In this document: one piece after another, positions 23,746-31,388 of the stretch
How the letters are laid out: the number at the start of each line of letters is the position of its first letter
Position numbering within the stretch: the stretch's first letter is position 1
Source: Candidatus Woesearchaeota archaeon
GTDB lineage: Archaea; Nanobdellota; Nanobdellia; Woesearchaeales; DSVV01
DNA: 32,885 nt
Reading direction: 5' to 3'
NCBI GenBank assembly: GCA_018657385.1
Contig: JABHXF010000011.1
Location: 1-32,885, forward strand
The notes under the pieces: generated by a model
What the model saw: only the letters and a program-made list of their open reading frames with translations
What the model was told of the DNA's origin: nothing
Databases searched by the model: none
Made by a program: the position numbers and the translations under genes

Positions 23746-24402
23746 ATGGGGAATGAAGATATTAATCTAACATATGAAACATTGTTTGAATTACTTAGGA
23801 GAGAAAAGAATAGAGTGGAATTACAGCAATTAGAGCCATCTTTTTATAATGATTTTATAGAATATCTAAAAACAAAGAAAGAGCTTTTACAGGAAAAACA
23901 AAACTCTTCTAAATTAGATCAGGGTGATCTTACTAAATTAATGATTCAAATTGATAATATTAATAGGATTATGAAAGAACTTTATGATAGAAGAGAGAAG
24001 AAAATAGTCACTTCTGCTTTGTTTAATATTAAATCTAATCAATCTTTATCAAAAGATGCATTATTAGAGAATGAAATCGTATTTTATAATGAGCTAAGTC
24101 TTTTATTAAAGAAATTTAGATCAGGGGTGTTACTTAATATACTTGATCAAAAACAACCTGAAATTAAAGAAACATCCACTTCAAATATTTCAATAAATAA
24201 TACTGAAAAGCCTGTAAATAATACAGAAGATCAAAAAAAAGACACTATTTTACTTCGAATACAAGCTTTTGTACCAAAATTTGTAGGTGAACAGCTTGAA
24301 GCATATGGTCCTTTTGAAGCAGATGAAATAACTACTCTACCTCTTAAAATGGCAAATATTCTTATAACTAACGGTAAAGCAGAAGAAATTAATGGTGATT
24401 AG
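23746..24402 (+). CDS. Replication factor GINS subunit (Gins15/Gins51-like)
   Basis: Part of the GINS complex that joins MCM and GAN/Cdc45 in the replicative helicase. 218 residues: an N-terminal helical A domain (LTYETLFELLRREKNRVELQQLEPSFYNDFIEYLK, about 8-42, the family's RRE..R.ELQ.L...FY pattern), a polar Asn/Thr/Lys linker at about 145-165, and a small beta B domain at the C-terminus (ILLRIQAFVPKFVGEQLEAYGPF … IANILITNGKAEEI-like, about 168-216). The A-then-B order is that of Gins15/51. Starts at ATG 23746 with no ribosome site. Followed 33 bases later by the mannosyltransferase-like gene. Confidence 0.88.
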   Translation: MGNEDINLTYETLFELLRREKNRVELQQLEPSFYNDFIEYLKTKKELLQEKQNSSKLDQGDLTKLMIQIDNINRIMKELYDRREKKIVTSALFNIKSNQSLSKDALLENEIVFYNELSLLLKKFRSGVLLNILDQKQPEIKETSTSNISINNTEKPVNNTEDQKKDTILLRIQAFVPKFVGEQLEAYGPFEADEITTLPLKMANILITNGKAEEINGD

Positions 24403-24435
24403 TTATTTTTTAATAATTAAATAACAAGTTATTTA

Positions 24436-25611
24436 ATGTTCTATATTTATAGATACTATGTGTTAATAAATAAAACTTATTTAAAACTTATATTATTCTT
24501 GATTATTATAAAACTTATACTTTTTTCAGGTGCTTTTTTAGGTTATAAAATCATTCCATTTGATGATGAAATGTATGATTCCAATTTCAATTTTTTTGAA
24601 AAAGGAGATGGTTTTTTTGAGATTTGGCAAACATGGGATAGTCAATGGTATTTAAAGATAGCTAGAGATGGATATTTTACTGGTAGTTTTACAGAAATGA
24701 GTGATATTGCTGTTTATGCCTTTTTCCCACTTTTTCCATTATTAATATATTTATTGAATTTTTTATTTTCTAATCTAGTTATTTCAGGTTTATTTGTATC
24801 TTTTATTTGTTCTGTTGTGACTGTTATTTATCTCTATAAATTGATTAATTTAGATTATCCACATTTAATTGCACGAAATTCAATTATTTATTATTTATTA
24901 TTTCCTACAGCTTTCTTTTTCTCAGCAATTTATACTGAATCTTTATTTTTGATGCTTGTAGTTCTTACTTTTTATTATGCAAGAGAACAAAAATGGTGGT
25001 TATGTTCTTTTTTTGGAGTTCTCTGTTCTTTAACTAGGACTATTGGTGTATTATTGCTCTTTCCTATATTAATAGAATATTTTAAGTCTTTAGGTAGCAA
25101 TAACTTCAAAATAAGATTTAATAAAAATATTGTTTGGTTATTGATTATGCCTTTAGGATTGGGGATTTATCAATTATTTATATGGTTGACAACAAATAAT
25201 TTTTCAACTTATTTTATTTCTCAGAAATTTTGGGGAAGGCAAATGTTTAATTTTGGTGCCTATATTACACATTTAACAAACCTGACTTTTCATTCTTTTA
25301 AATATTCTTTTCTAGATTTAGTTACAGTTATTATTTTTATTTTCATGTTATATCACATATATAAAAGATTAAGGTTTAGTTATTTTTTATATTCTGTATT
25401 GATTATGATATTGCCTTTATTATCAGCAAATCTTATGTCTATGACTCGTTTGGTATTAATTAGTTTTCCACATTATATTTTATTAGCATTATGGACCTCT
25501 GATTATAAATCAGGGAAGGTAGGCATATGGTTTTACATTTTATCTATCTTATTTGGGGTATTACAGGTGTTTTTAGCAGCATTATTTGTTAATAATTACT
25601 GGATTGCCTGA
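24436..25611 (+). CDS. PIG-V-like (GT-C) mannosyltransferase family membrane protein
   Basis: Polytopic membrane protein of 391 residues with about nine hydrophobic segments. It fits GT-C enzymes related to GPI mannosyltransferase 2 (PIG-V): an acidic external loop after the first segment, TWDSQWYLKIARDGY at 66-80, YAFFPLFPLLIYLL at 94-107, and YYLLFPTAFFFSAIYTESLFL at about 152-172, followed by SLTRTIGVLLLFP. Such enzymes use dolichyl-phosphate mannose and act on the outer membrane face. Archaea have no GPI anchors of the eukaryal kind, so the acceptor is unknown; lipid- or S-layer-linked glycan is plausible. Confidence 0.85.
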   Translation: MFYIYRYYVLINKTYLKLILFLIIIKLILFSGAFLGYKIIPFDDEMYDSNFNFFEKGDGFFEIWQTWDSQWYLKIARDGYFTGSFTEMSDIAVYAFFPLFPLLIYLLNFLFSNLVISGLFVSFICSVVTVIYLYKLINLDYPHLIARNSIIYYLLFPTAFFFSAIYTESLFLMLVVLTFYYAREQKWWLCSFFGVLCSLTRTIGVLLLFPILIEYFKSLGSNNFKIRFNKNIVWLLIMPLGLGIYQLFIWLTTNNFSTYFISQKFWGRQMFNFGAYITHLTNLTFHSFKYSFLDLVTVIIFIFMLYHIYKRLRFSYFLYSVLIMILPLLSANLMSMTRLVLISFPHYILLALWTSDYKSGKVGIWFYILSILFGVLQVFLAALFVNNYWIA

Positions 25612-25718
25612 TATTATTAATCCACAGCTAAGGTCATTATTTTGGCTTGTACCCAAACAACTGAAAAGAGTATATTTACTTAATTGTACTCCATTTAACT
25701 ATGTTGGAAGATAGTAAA

Positions 25719-25728
25719 CTTTATAAAT
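25719..25728 (+). promoter_or_regulatory. TATA box for L44e
   Basis: ACTTTATAAA(TAG) element, predicting transcription from about 25750, some 22 bases before the ATG at 25773. Confidence 0.6.
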
Positions 25729-25772
25729 AGCCTCATATAACTCCCTTATGAATAACTAAATTAGTGATAATC

Positions 25773-26081
25773 ATGAAAAAGCCAAAATCAATGAAAAGAT
25801 TATGTCCTTATTGTAAGAAACATACAGAACATAAGGTTACTCAAACAAAGAGAAAAACAGCTAGTTCTCTAAGTAGGGGTTCAAAACATAGAGCAAAATT
25901 AAGAGGAAAAGCTCGTGGCCATGGTAATTTAGGAAGATATTCAAAACCAGCAGTCAGTAAATTTAAAAGAACTGGTGCAAAAATTTCTAAAAAAACAGAC
26001 TTTAGATATGAATGTACTGTTTGTAAGAAAAAACATATGCAAAAGAAAGGCATAAGAGCAAAAAGAGTAGAATTAGTTTAA
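25773..26081 (+). CDS. rpl44e: Large ribosomal subunit protein L44e
   Basis: 102-residue zinc ribosomal protein of the large subunit, near the E site. Zinc ligands are C11, C14 (LCPYCKKHTEHKV), C81 and C84 (YECTVCKKKH); the central RGKARGHGNLGRYSKPAV block is typical. A GTG at 25764 would add three residues, but AGTGATAATC before the ATG at 25773 and the family N-terminus support the later start. In many archaea L44e is followed by S27e; here the next gene is ProRS on the other strand. Confidence 0.96.
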   Translation: MKKPKSMKRLCPYCKKHTEHKVTQTKRKTASSLSRGSKHRAKLRGKARGHGNLGRYSKPAVSKFKRTGAKISKKTDFRYECTVCKKKHMQKKGIRAKRVELV

Positions 26082-26106
26082 TTTTTTCTTAATTTTCATT
26101 TTTTAA
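26082..26106 (+). terminator. T-rich terminator after L44e
   Basis: TTTTTTC, TTTTC and TTTTTT runs directly after the stop, between convergent genes. Confidence 0.5.
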
Positions 26107-26196
26107 CTAGGGCGAAGCCAATGCAGCTCAAGAATTTTTTTATTAAATTAACTATTATGAAAATAGCCTAACAGCTTGTTGTAAAAAAATAAAGAA

Positions 26197-27756
26197 TTAA
26201 TAACTTTTAGCTACATATACAATATGTTTTGCAGGTTTTCCACAAATAGCACATTTTTGACCTTTCTTAGGTTTTTCTGGAGACTCAAATTTTGTTCCTG
26301 AGACAACTCCTCCTTGGGTATCAGCTTTAAGAATATCAGCACATTCTTCTCCTTCCTTTTCAGTTGAACACCATGGAACTTTAATAAAACCACGATGCTC
26401 TTCAATAATCTTTTTTATTTTTTCTAAACTATCGGCATCTTTTGTGTTTCCTTTGAAATATTCATCTGCTCTATTTTTTAATTGTTTTTCAAATTCATAA
26501 ATATGTTTGTTTAGATCTTTTTCAATATCTTTTAGGTTTAATTTATCTTTTTCTTTAGTTATTCTATTAACAATTGTTACTTCATCACTATCTGCTTCTC
26601 TTGGTCCAATTTCAATTCTTAATGGAACACCCATTAGCTCCCATTTATTATATTTATATCCTGGTGTTTCATCGTCGTCATCTAATCTAACTTTTATTCC
26701 AAAGCAACTTTTTTCAATAAGTTCTTTTACTTGTTTACATTTTTTAATTACTTTACTTGTTAGCTCTGGTTTTTTACTGAATGTAATTGGGATTATAACA
26801 ACTTGTATTGGTGTGACAGATGTTGGTAATATTAAACCATTGTCATCTCCATGTATTGCAATAAGTGCTGCCATCAATCTATAAATCCCAGGACCAAAAC
26901 ATGTTTGATAGCCATACTTTAGTTTTCCATCTTTGTCTTTGAATGTTACATCATAAACTTTGGCAAAATTTTGGCCAAGATCATGTGTACTTGAACATTG
27001 ATTTCTTTTACCATCAGGCATGATTGTATCTGAAGCATAAGTGTCATCTGCTCCTAAAAACTTATCCCACTTTGGTCTTTTGAAGAAAATGAATGGGATT
27101 TTTAATGTTTCATATGCAACTTTATTCATAATCTTCATATCTGTATTAATTTGTTCAACTGCTTCTTTATGTGTTGCAAAAACATCATGTGTTTCATAAA
27201 ACATGAATTCTCTTCCTCTTAAGAATGGTCTTGTTGTTGCTTCATTTCTAAATACAGTCATTCTTGACTGATATCTTTTAAATGGTAGATCATTATGGCT
27301 TCTAATCCAAAGCCCATACATTGGATAAAATGCAGTTTCTCCTGTAGGTCTTAGTGCTAATTTTCTTTCTAACTTTGTATTTCCACCATGTGTTATCCAA
27401 AATACATCAGGTGCAAATCCTGCATGTTCTTCTTCTTTTAACAAATTTTCTTCAGGAATAACTGTTGGAAATAATAATGGTTCATGGCCGTCTTCTTCTA
27501 TTTCTTTATCTAATAGGTCATAAATACTTCTTAGAATTTTGAAGGCCCAAGGTTTATGAACAACAAATCCTGCAACACCATATCTTGTATCTACTAAATC
27601 TGCACCTTGTTCAGCACATAGTTGTGTATACCATTCACTAAAATTATCTGCTTTTTTTACTGTAATGCCTATTTTTGGCTTATCATTATTTTGATTATGA
27701 TCTTTTTGATTTGATATTTTCTTTTTTTGATTGTTTTTATTTGTTTCTTTTGCCAT
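26197..27756 (-). CDS. proS: Prolyl-tRNA synthetase (archaeal/eukaryal type)
   Basis: Charges tRNA-Pro. 519 residues: a polar N-terminal extension (about 1-28, Asn/Gln/Lys-rich), class II catalytic core from about 35 (motif 1 region PLLFPTVIPEE, then RPTGETAFYPMY, motif 2 at FRNEATTRPFLRGREF, motif 3 around GPGIYRLMAALIAIHGD), an anticodon-binding domain at about 315-420 (QVVIIPITFSKKP …), and the C-terminal zinc domain with C463, C472, C502 and C505 that marks the archaeal/eukaryal form. The protein ends with the conserved AKSY-type tail (Tyr-last). The N-terminal extension may be longer than in relatives; a start at a downstream codon is not supported by any ribosome site. Confidence 0.96.
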   Translation of the reverse strand: MAKETNKNNQKKKISNQKDHNQNNDKPKIGITVKKADNFSEWYTQLCAEQGADLVDTRYGVAGFVVHKPWAFKILRSIYDLLDKEIEEDGHEPLLFPTVIPEENLLKEEEHAGFAPDVFWITHGGNTKLERKLALRPTGETAFYPMYGLWIRSHNDLPFKRYQSRMTVFRNEATTRPFLRGREFMFYETHDVFATHKEAVEQINTDMKIMNKVAYETLKIPFIFFKRPKWDKFLGADDTYASDTIMPDGKRNQCSSTHDLGQNFAKVYDVTFKDKDGKLKYGYQTCFGPGIYRLMAALIAIHGDDNGLILPTSVTPIQVVIIPITFSKKPELTSKVIKKCKQVKELIEKSCFGIKVRLDDDDETPGYKYNKWELMGVPLRIEIGPREADSDEVTIVNRITKEKDKLNLKDIEKDLNKHIYEFEKQLKNRADEYFKGNTKDADSLEKIKKIIEEHRGFIKVPWCSTEKEGEECADILKADTQGGVVSGTKFESPEKPKKGQKCAICGKPAKHIVYVAKSY

Positions 27757-27876
27757 TGTTAGTATAAGATTGAGTATAGATTTATATAATTTGTTGTAGA
27801 TTAGCTTATTTTTAGTCTTTGTTCATTATTTGCTTGACATTTATTTTGTTGTTGGTATTTTATTATTATTCTACTG

Positions 27877-28314
27877 TTATTTATGGTACTTTGTTCCCTT
27901 AATAATATTAAAACCTCTATATATTTGCTCTAAGAGAAATAAACGAGCCATTTCATGTGTATAAGTCATTTGAGATAAAGCTAGTCTTAGATTAGCTTTT
28001 TCCTTGACTTCATCACTAAGCCCAGTTGCTGAGCCAATGATAAACACTAATTTTCCAGATTCTTCTAAGCATTTCTTTTTAATAAATTCAGAAAATACTT
28101 TTGAATTACATTCATTACCTCTTTCATCCATTACTACTACAAATTCATCTTTAATTTTTTTAAGAATATCTTTCCCTTCTTGTTTAATGCTTTTCTTGTC
28201 TTTTAATTCTACATATTCTACTTTATGAAAAGGTTTAAGTCTAGTCAAGAAGTCGTCAATTCCTTGCTTAAGGTATTTTTCTTTTGTTTTTCCAATTGTT
28301 ATTATTCGAATCAT
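27877..28314 (-). CDS. rlmH: RlmH-type SPOUT methyltransferase (23S rRNA pseudouridine-1915 N3)
   Basis: SPOUT-fold methyltransferase that modifies m3-pseudouridine 1915 in helix 69 of 23S rRNA in bacteria. 145 residues: N-terminal IRIITIGKTKEKYLKQGIDDF, ligand loop VFIIGSATGLSDEV (about 88-101, normally IGGAxG) and the knot with YTHEMARLFLLEQIYRGFNIIKGTKYHK at the C-terminus, nearly identical in pattern to bacterial RlmH, including the final YHK. The family is mostly bacterial but is present in some archaea. It stands alone between ProRS and tRNA-Arg. Confidence 0.94.
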   Translation of the reverse strand: MIRIITIGKTKEKYLKQGIDDFLTRLKPFHKVEYVELKDKKSIKQEGKDILKKIKDEFVVVMDERGNECNSKVFSEFIKKKCLEESGKLVFIIGSATGLSDEVKEKANLRLALSQMTYTHEMARLFLLEQIYRGFNIIKGTKYHK

Positions 28315-28333
28315 CTTGTCTTAGTAACGCGTA

Positions 28334-28358
28334 ATAATCCCGACTTCATCGGGATTAT
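28334..28358. terminator. 9-bp perfect hairpin between rlmH and tRNA-Arg
   Basis: ATAATCCCG pairs with CGGGATTAT around the loop ACTTCAT. It is 20 bases upstream of the rlmH start and 56 bases past the tRNA 3' end; GC-rich for this genome. Possible terminator of the tRNA transcript or a palindromic repeat unit. Confidence 0.5.
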
Positions 28359-28373
28359 AGTGCATTAAAAAAT

Positions 28374-28403
28374 CTAAAATTCCAACTAAAGTTGAAATTT
28401 TAG
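28374..28403. terminator. 13-bp hairpin after tRNA-Arg
   Basis: CTAAAATT-C-CAACT pairs with AGTTG-A-AATTTTAG with a single C/A mismatch, about ten bases past the tRNA 3' end. On the minus strand it is followed by an AT-rich tract. Likely terminator or processing structure. Confidence 0.5.
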
Positions 28404-28413
28404 TTTTCTTTAA

Positions 28414-28498
28414 TGGGCCAACCAGGATTCGAACCCGGATTAGTTGGTTTCTACTTTATATCCGAAGCCAACTGTGCTATCCATTACACTATAGGCCC
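28414..28498 (-). tRNA. tRNA-Arg (TCG) with 13-nt intron
   Basis: Acceptor GGGCCTA pairs with TTGGCCC (one T/T mismatch at pair 6); D stem GTG/CAC with AATGGATAG loop; anticodon stem GTTGG/CCAAC; T stem CCGGG/CCTGG with TTCGAAT. The loop CTTCGG gives anticodon TCG (Arg), followed by 13 extra bases (minus strand 28461-28449, ATATAAAGTAGAA) between positions 37 and 38, the canonical archaeal intron site. Three of four pairs of the expected bulge-helix-bulge core (CTTC with GTAG) can form. Discriminator A, no encoded CCA. Confidence 0.93.
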
Positions 28499-28522
28499 AT
28501 TTAAGTTCTAAATACTTTCATC

Positions 28523-28533
28523 TATATTTAAAT
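28523..28533 (-). promoter_or_regulatory. TATA box for tRNA-Arg
   Basis: Minus strand ATTTAAATATA, ending 25 bases before the tRNA 5' end at 28498. Confidence 0.5.
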
Positions 28534-28566
28534 CTTATCTAAATTTAGAATAAAAAAGTAAAATAA

Positions 28567-28848
28567 TTATTTTTTAGCTAAAATAATTTCAATTGTTGAA
28601 ACTCGAACTTGTTTGCCTTCTTTGTTTTCAAATTCTTCACTGTCGATTTTAATATCTTTTAGGTCTACTTGTCCATTTAGAAATCTTTTTGCTGCAACTT
28701 CTGATACATCAACTGCTCTGGAGATGAATTTTCCTCTTGCTTTCACAATCACTTCTGGTGCATCTTTTGTTGTGAATTGCATGACTACGCTAGTTACATA
28801 GTTCATAAATGGCTTATTACCAATAAAGATAGAGTTGTCTGCTGTCAT
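28567..28848 (-). CDS. albA: Alba-family DNA/RNA-binding chromatin protein
   Basis: Small dimeric nucleic-acid-binding protein of archaeal chromatin, 93 residues. NSIFIGNKPFMNYVTSVVMQF (residues 5-25) is the Alba start (the family's vfIGkKPvMnYV), including the Lys that can be acetylated in relatives. ARGKFISRAVDVSEVAAKRFLNG (about 38-60) and the C-terminal beta hairpin with GKQVRVSTIEIILAK complete the fold. AGGAGA-type ribosome site precedes the ATG. It lies 21 bases after the S17e stop, so the two form an operon. Confidence 0.96.
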   Translation of the reverse strand: MTADNSIFIGNKPFMNYVTSVVMQFTTKDAPEVIVKARGKFISRAVDVSEVAAKRFLNGQVDLKDIKIDSEEFENKEGKQVRVSTIEIILAKK

Positions 28849-28869
28849 TTTGTCTCCTCCTTTTGCTAC

Positions 28870-29064
28870 TTAAAGTTCTTTTTTGTTCTTGTTTAATCTA
28901 GTTACATAACCAGCAATTACATTTCTAAGTTTTTTTGATTGAATTTCTGCTAATTCGTCTACTGCTAGCTTATTCTCAGCAAAATCATTTGAAAACTTAT
29001 CTTCGTTCTCTTTAAATAGCTTTGATCCGGTTCTTTTGACTAATGTTGTTTTTATTCTTCCCAT
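28870..29064 (-). CDS. rps17e: Small ribosomal subunit protein S17e
   Basis: 64 residues from the ATG at 29064; an earlier in-frame start at 29073 would add three residues, but MGRIKTTLVKRTGSKLFKEN is the family N-terminus and AGTGAT lies just before it. KLRNVIAGYVTRLNK at the C-terminal part matches S17e. Upstream is a minus-strand TATA box; downstream is alba in the same transcript. Confidence 0.95.
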   Translation of the reverse strand: MGRIKTTLVKRTGSKLFKENEDKFSNDFAENKLAVDELAEIQSKKLRNVIAGYVTRLNKNKKEL

Positions 29065-29115
29065 ATATATCACTTAAGTTATTTGTATTTAATGTAATGT
29101 AGTGGATATTCAAGG

Positions 29116-29126
29116 TATTTATAAAG
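29116..29126 (-). promoter_or_regulatory. TATA box for S17e-alba
   Basis: Minus strand CTTTATAAATA, predicting a start near 29095 and a leader of about 30 bases. The rest of 29065-29349 holds only this and the divergent grpE promoter. Confidence 0.6.
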
Positions 29127-29240
29127 GTTTTGGTGAGTAAGGTGTAGGATGTAGGGGATAAGAAGTAAAAAAGAACTTTTGACTTCACACATCTTATTTT
29201 TTATCTATTTGCCCCATATTCTTGTACTCAATTTCCACAA

Positions 29241-29250
29241 CCTTTAAATA
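29241..29250 (+). promoter_or_regulatory. TATA box for grpE-dnaK operon
   Basis: CCTTTAAATA, giving a start near 29272 and a leader of about 78 bases. That leader contains a GTTGA…TCAAC stem (about 29273-29296) that could be an unusual heat-response or leader structure; this is inference. Confidence 0.5.
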
Positions 29251-29349
29251 CTAGTTCTGTTTACTTAAGTTCGTTGATGTTGAGCTAAAGTCAACAAACA
29301 ACACAAAATCAGTAAAAAAAGCTAAAAAAGTGTAAAAACGTGTTTTAAA

Positions 29350-29904
29350 ATGAAAAAACAAGAAATACCTCCTAAGAATGTTTCAGATGAAACAAATTCA
29401 GCTAAAAATAATGCTGAAGTTAAAAGTAAGTCTGAAACTAAAGGATTAGACAAAACAACAGAACAAACAAAAGACAAAACAACAGACAAAGTTCAGGAAT
29501 TAACAAATTTATTGCAGAGATTACAGGCAGAATTTGAAAATTACAAAAAAAGAGTGGATAAAGATAAACAAAATTTTTGTAAACATGCAAATGTTGAATT
29601 TGTTCTTAAATTTTTGCCTATCCTGGATAGTTTTGAGCTTGCATTAAAGACAAATTCAGAAAATGATGATTTTGTGAAAGGAATTGAATTAATTTATTCA
29701 CAATTTTTTGATATTCTTGAAAAACAAGGATTAAAACAAATAGATGCATTAAATAAGAAGTTTGATCCACATTTTCATGAAGTCTTATTACAAGAAGAAT
29801 CAGCTCAAGAGCCAAATATGGTAATTGAAATATTACAAAAAGGTTATTTGTTTAATGATCGCTTAATAAGGACTGCAAAAGTTAAGTTAAGTAAGAAAAA
29901 ATAA
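29350..29904 (+). CDS. grpE: GrpE nucleotide-exchange factor
   Basis: Releases ADP from DnaK. 184 residues: a disordered polar N-terminus (about 1-48, Lys/Thr/Glu/Asn), a long helix (ELTNLLQRLQAEFENYKKRVDKD, about 50-72) with the family's QAEFENYKKR motif, then the C-terminal beta domain with FDPHFHEVLLQEES and VIEILQKGYLFNDRLIRTAKVKLSK, which closes the GrpE pattern (GYxxxdRlIRpAkV). First gene of a heat-shock operon that leads to dnaK; the three genes between them are co-oriented and closely spaced. Confidence 0.96.
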   Translation: MKKQEIPPKNVSDETNSAKNNAEVKSKSETKGLDKTTEQTKDKTTDKVQELTNLLQRLQAEFENYKKRVDKDKQNFCKHANVEFVLKFLPILDSFELALKTNSENDDFVKGIELIYSQFFDILEKQGLKQIDALNKKFDPHFHEVLLQEESAQEPNMVIEILQKGYLFNDRLIRTAKVKLSKKK

Positions 29905-29955
29905 TTGTTAAATAACCAAGGTATAATTGAAATAAAAAAGGAAATAAGATTAAAA

Positions 29956-30492
29956 ATGCAAATCACAAAAGAAACACCACTAAATGTTATTAGTGAACTT
30001 GGAAAAGAGTGTGATCAATGCAATAATTGTTGTAAATATGATACAGGGATTGTTTTAAAGGAAGATATTCCACAAATTGCAGCAAGTTTCAAATTAACTA
30101 TTGAAGATTTCAAAAATAAATATTTGGTTAAACATGATAGATTTAACAAACAATGTTTCAAGTTTAAACAAATAAAAGATTCAAAACATACTAAACCTTT
30201 TGGGACAAAACCTTATGGTAAATGTATAATGCTCGACGAGGAAAAAGGATGTACAATACATTCAATTAAACCATTGCACTGTAGGGTTTGCAGTACAAAA
30301 AGTAAGTTTGGTGAAAAATTAACACAATGGTTTGCATTAAACTATTTGGTTAATACTAATGATCCTGAATCCATTCGGCAATGGGCAGTTTATTTGCAAT
30401 ACAATATGCCTATTCAAGGTGGTAAGCTGGAAGAATTAATTCCAGATAGGGTAAAGCTAAAGAAAATATTAGGGTATGAAATCCTAAAATAA
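29956..30492 (+). CDS. YkgJ-family CxxCxxCC cysteine-cluster protein
   Basis: Matches the CxxCxxCC family (DUF/YkgJ), thought to bind a zinc or Fe-S cluster. From the ATG at 29956 (178 residues), CDQCNNCC occupies residues about 20-27, and further cysteines in PYGKCIMLDEEKGCTIHSIKPLHCRVC complete the usual second cluster with the conserved CxIHxxKPxxCRxxP/C block. A TTG at 29905, directly after the grpE stop, would add 17 residues; the ATG is preferred, with AAGGAA upstream. Role in the chaperone operon is unknown; a redox or metal link to DnaK is only a guess. Confidence 0.85.
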   Translation: MQITKETPLNVISELGKECDQCNNCCKYDTGIVLKEDIPQIAASFKLTIEDFKNKYLVKHDRFNKQCFKFKQIKDSKHTKPFGTKPYGKCIMLDEEKGCTIHSIKPLHCRVCSTKSKFGEKLTQWFALNYLVNTNDPESIRQWAVYLQYNMPIQGGKLEELIPDRVKLKKILGYEILK

Positions 30493-30544
30493 TCAAAATT
30501 AAATTGAAAAACACAAAATTAAGAATTAATACAATGGTGATATA

Positions 30545-31009
30545 ATGGAAACAAATAAATTAAAACAACAAAGGAGATATTTGAAAGCTGAAGCTATTAT
30601 TAAATATTTTAATGGCGACAATACATTAGAAACAGAAATTATGTGTAAGCCTAAAAATAATTTAGTAACTTCTGATCAAAGTTTATATGAGGCATTGGGT
30701 TCATTTGAGGATAAATCATTGGTTGATATTAATAAACTCGTTAAATTTTTAGAAGTTGTCGAGGTTATTTCATTTGTTAGCACATTTAAGCAGCCAAGAA
30801 AAATATTAACTCCTCAAAGGGTTGATGAACTAAATAAATTAGTTAATGGTAAACTAGTTGGTCCAAGTATAAATCAAATTAATCAAAAAGATAATCAGAA
30901 AGAAAGTACAAATCAGAACGAAAGTATTAATCAGAAAGATAATCAGAAAGAAAATAAAACTGATAATAAAAAAATTAAAGATATCAATAATTCAAAGGAG
31001 GAAAAATAA
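30545..31009 (+). CDS. Unknown protein in dnaK operon with polar repeat tail
   Basis: 154 residues. Residues 1-105 are a compact alpha/beta-type domain (QQRRYLKAEAIIKYFNGDN, VTSDQSLYEALGSFED, KFLEVVEVISF) with no recognised family; the phrase VTSDQSLYEAL resembles the late acidic segment of PIN-type nucleases, too little to assign. Residues about 115-154 are low-complexity Asn/Gln/Lys/Glu/Asp with an imperfect 10-residue repeat (INQKDNQKES … INQKDNQKEN), mirrored in the DNA by two 28-bp copies near 30878 and 30926. AATGGTGATATA precedes the ATG. The stop overlaps the ribosome region of the next gene by one base spacing. Confidence 0.75.
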   Translation: METNKLKQQRRYLKAEAIIKYFNGDNTLETEIMCKPKNNLVTSDQSLYEALGSFEDKSLVDINKLVKFLEVVEVISFVSTFKQPRKILTPQRVDELNKLVNGKLVGPSINQINQKDNQKESTNQNESINQKDNQKENKTDNKKIKDINNSKEEK

Positions 31010-31010
31010 A

Positions 31011-31355
31011 ATGGATGAAAGACATATTAATTGGCAATATGAAGATGGACAATCTTTTTTTGCTCACGAAGTTTCAGCAAACTTTACACCAATGCACTTA
31101 GTACTTGATTTTAAAAATATTACACCAAGGGTAGATTCAAGATCTAGGACTGGACCAGTCTTTAAAGTACAACATGATGTTGTCATGATGGACCTTTTTC
31201 AAGCAAAAAGATTTCATGCTTTGCTTGATCAAGTTTTACAAAGATATGAGAAGGAATTTGGCAAGATAAAAAAACCAAAAGCAATTGAGAAATTTGAAGA
31301 AAAACAAAAAGGAAAAAATGAAGATAAAAAACAAGGGCCATCATATTTTGGCTAA
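31011..31355 (+). CDS. DUF3467 family protein
   Basis: 114 residues. The pattern FFAHEVSANFTPMHLVLDFKNITPR, then VVMMDLFQAKRFHALLDQVLQRYEKEFGKI (about 54-84), fits DUF3467: a beta segment with LDF followed by a helical stretch starting at the conserved xxxAKRxxxxLxxxLxxYE motif. The C-terminus is a Lys-rich tail. Biochemical role is unknown. It starts one base after the previous stop and has AAAGGAGGAAAA upstream, showing tight coupling in the grpE-dnaK operon. Confidence 0.8.
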   Translation: MDERHINWQYEDGQSFFAHEVSANFTPMHLVLDFKNITPRVDSRSRTGPVFKVQHDVVMMDLFQAKRFHALLDQVLQRYEKEFGKIKKPKAIEKFEEKQKGKNEDKKQGPSYFG

Positions 31356-31388
31356 TCATTAATCATTAATTAATGGGGGAAAAATAAA

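Noticed and set aside
30545-31009. PIN-domain nuclease or toxin-antitoxin partner
   Set aside because: A single phrase (VTSDQSLYEAL) resembles PIN proteins, but the other acidic residues and an antitoxin are missing.
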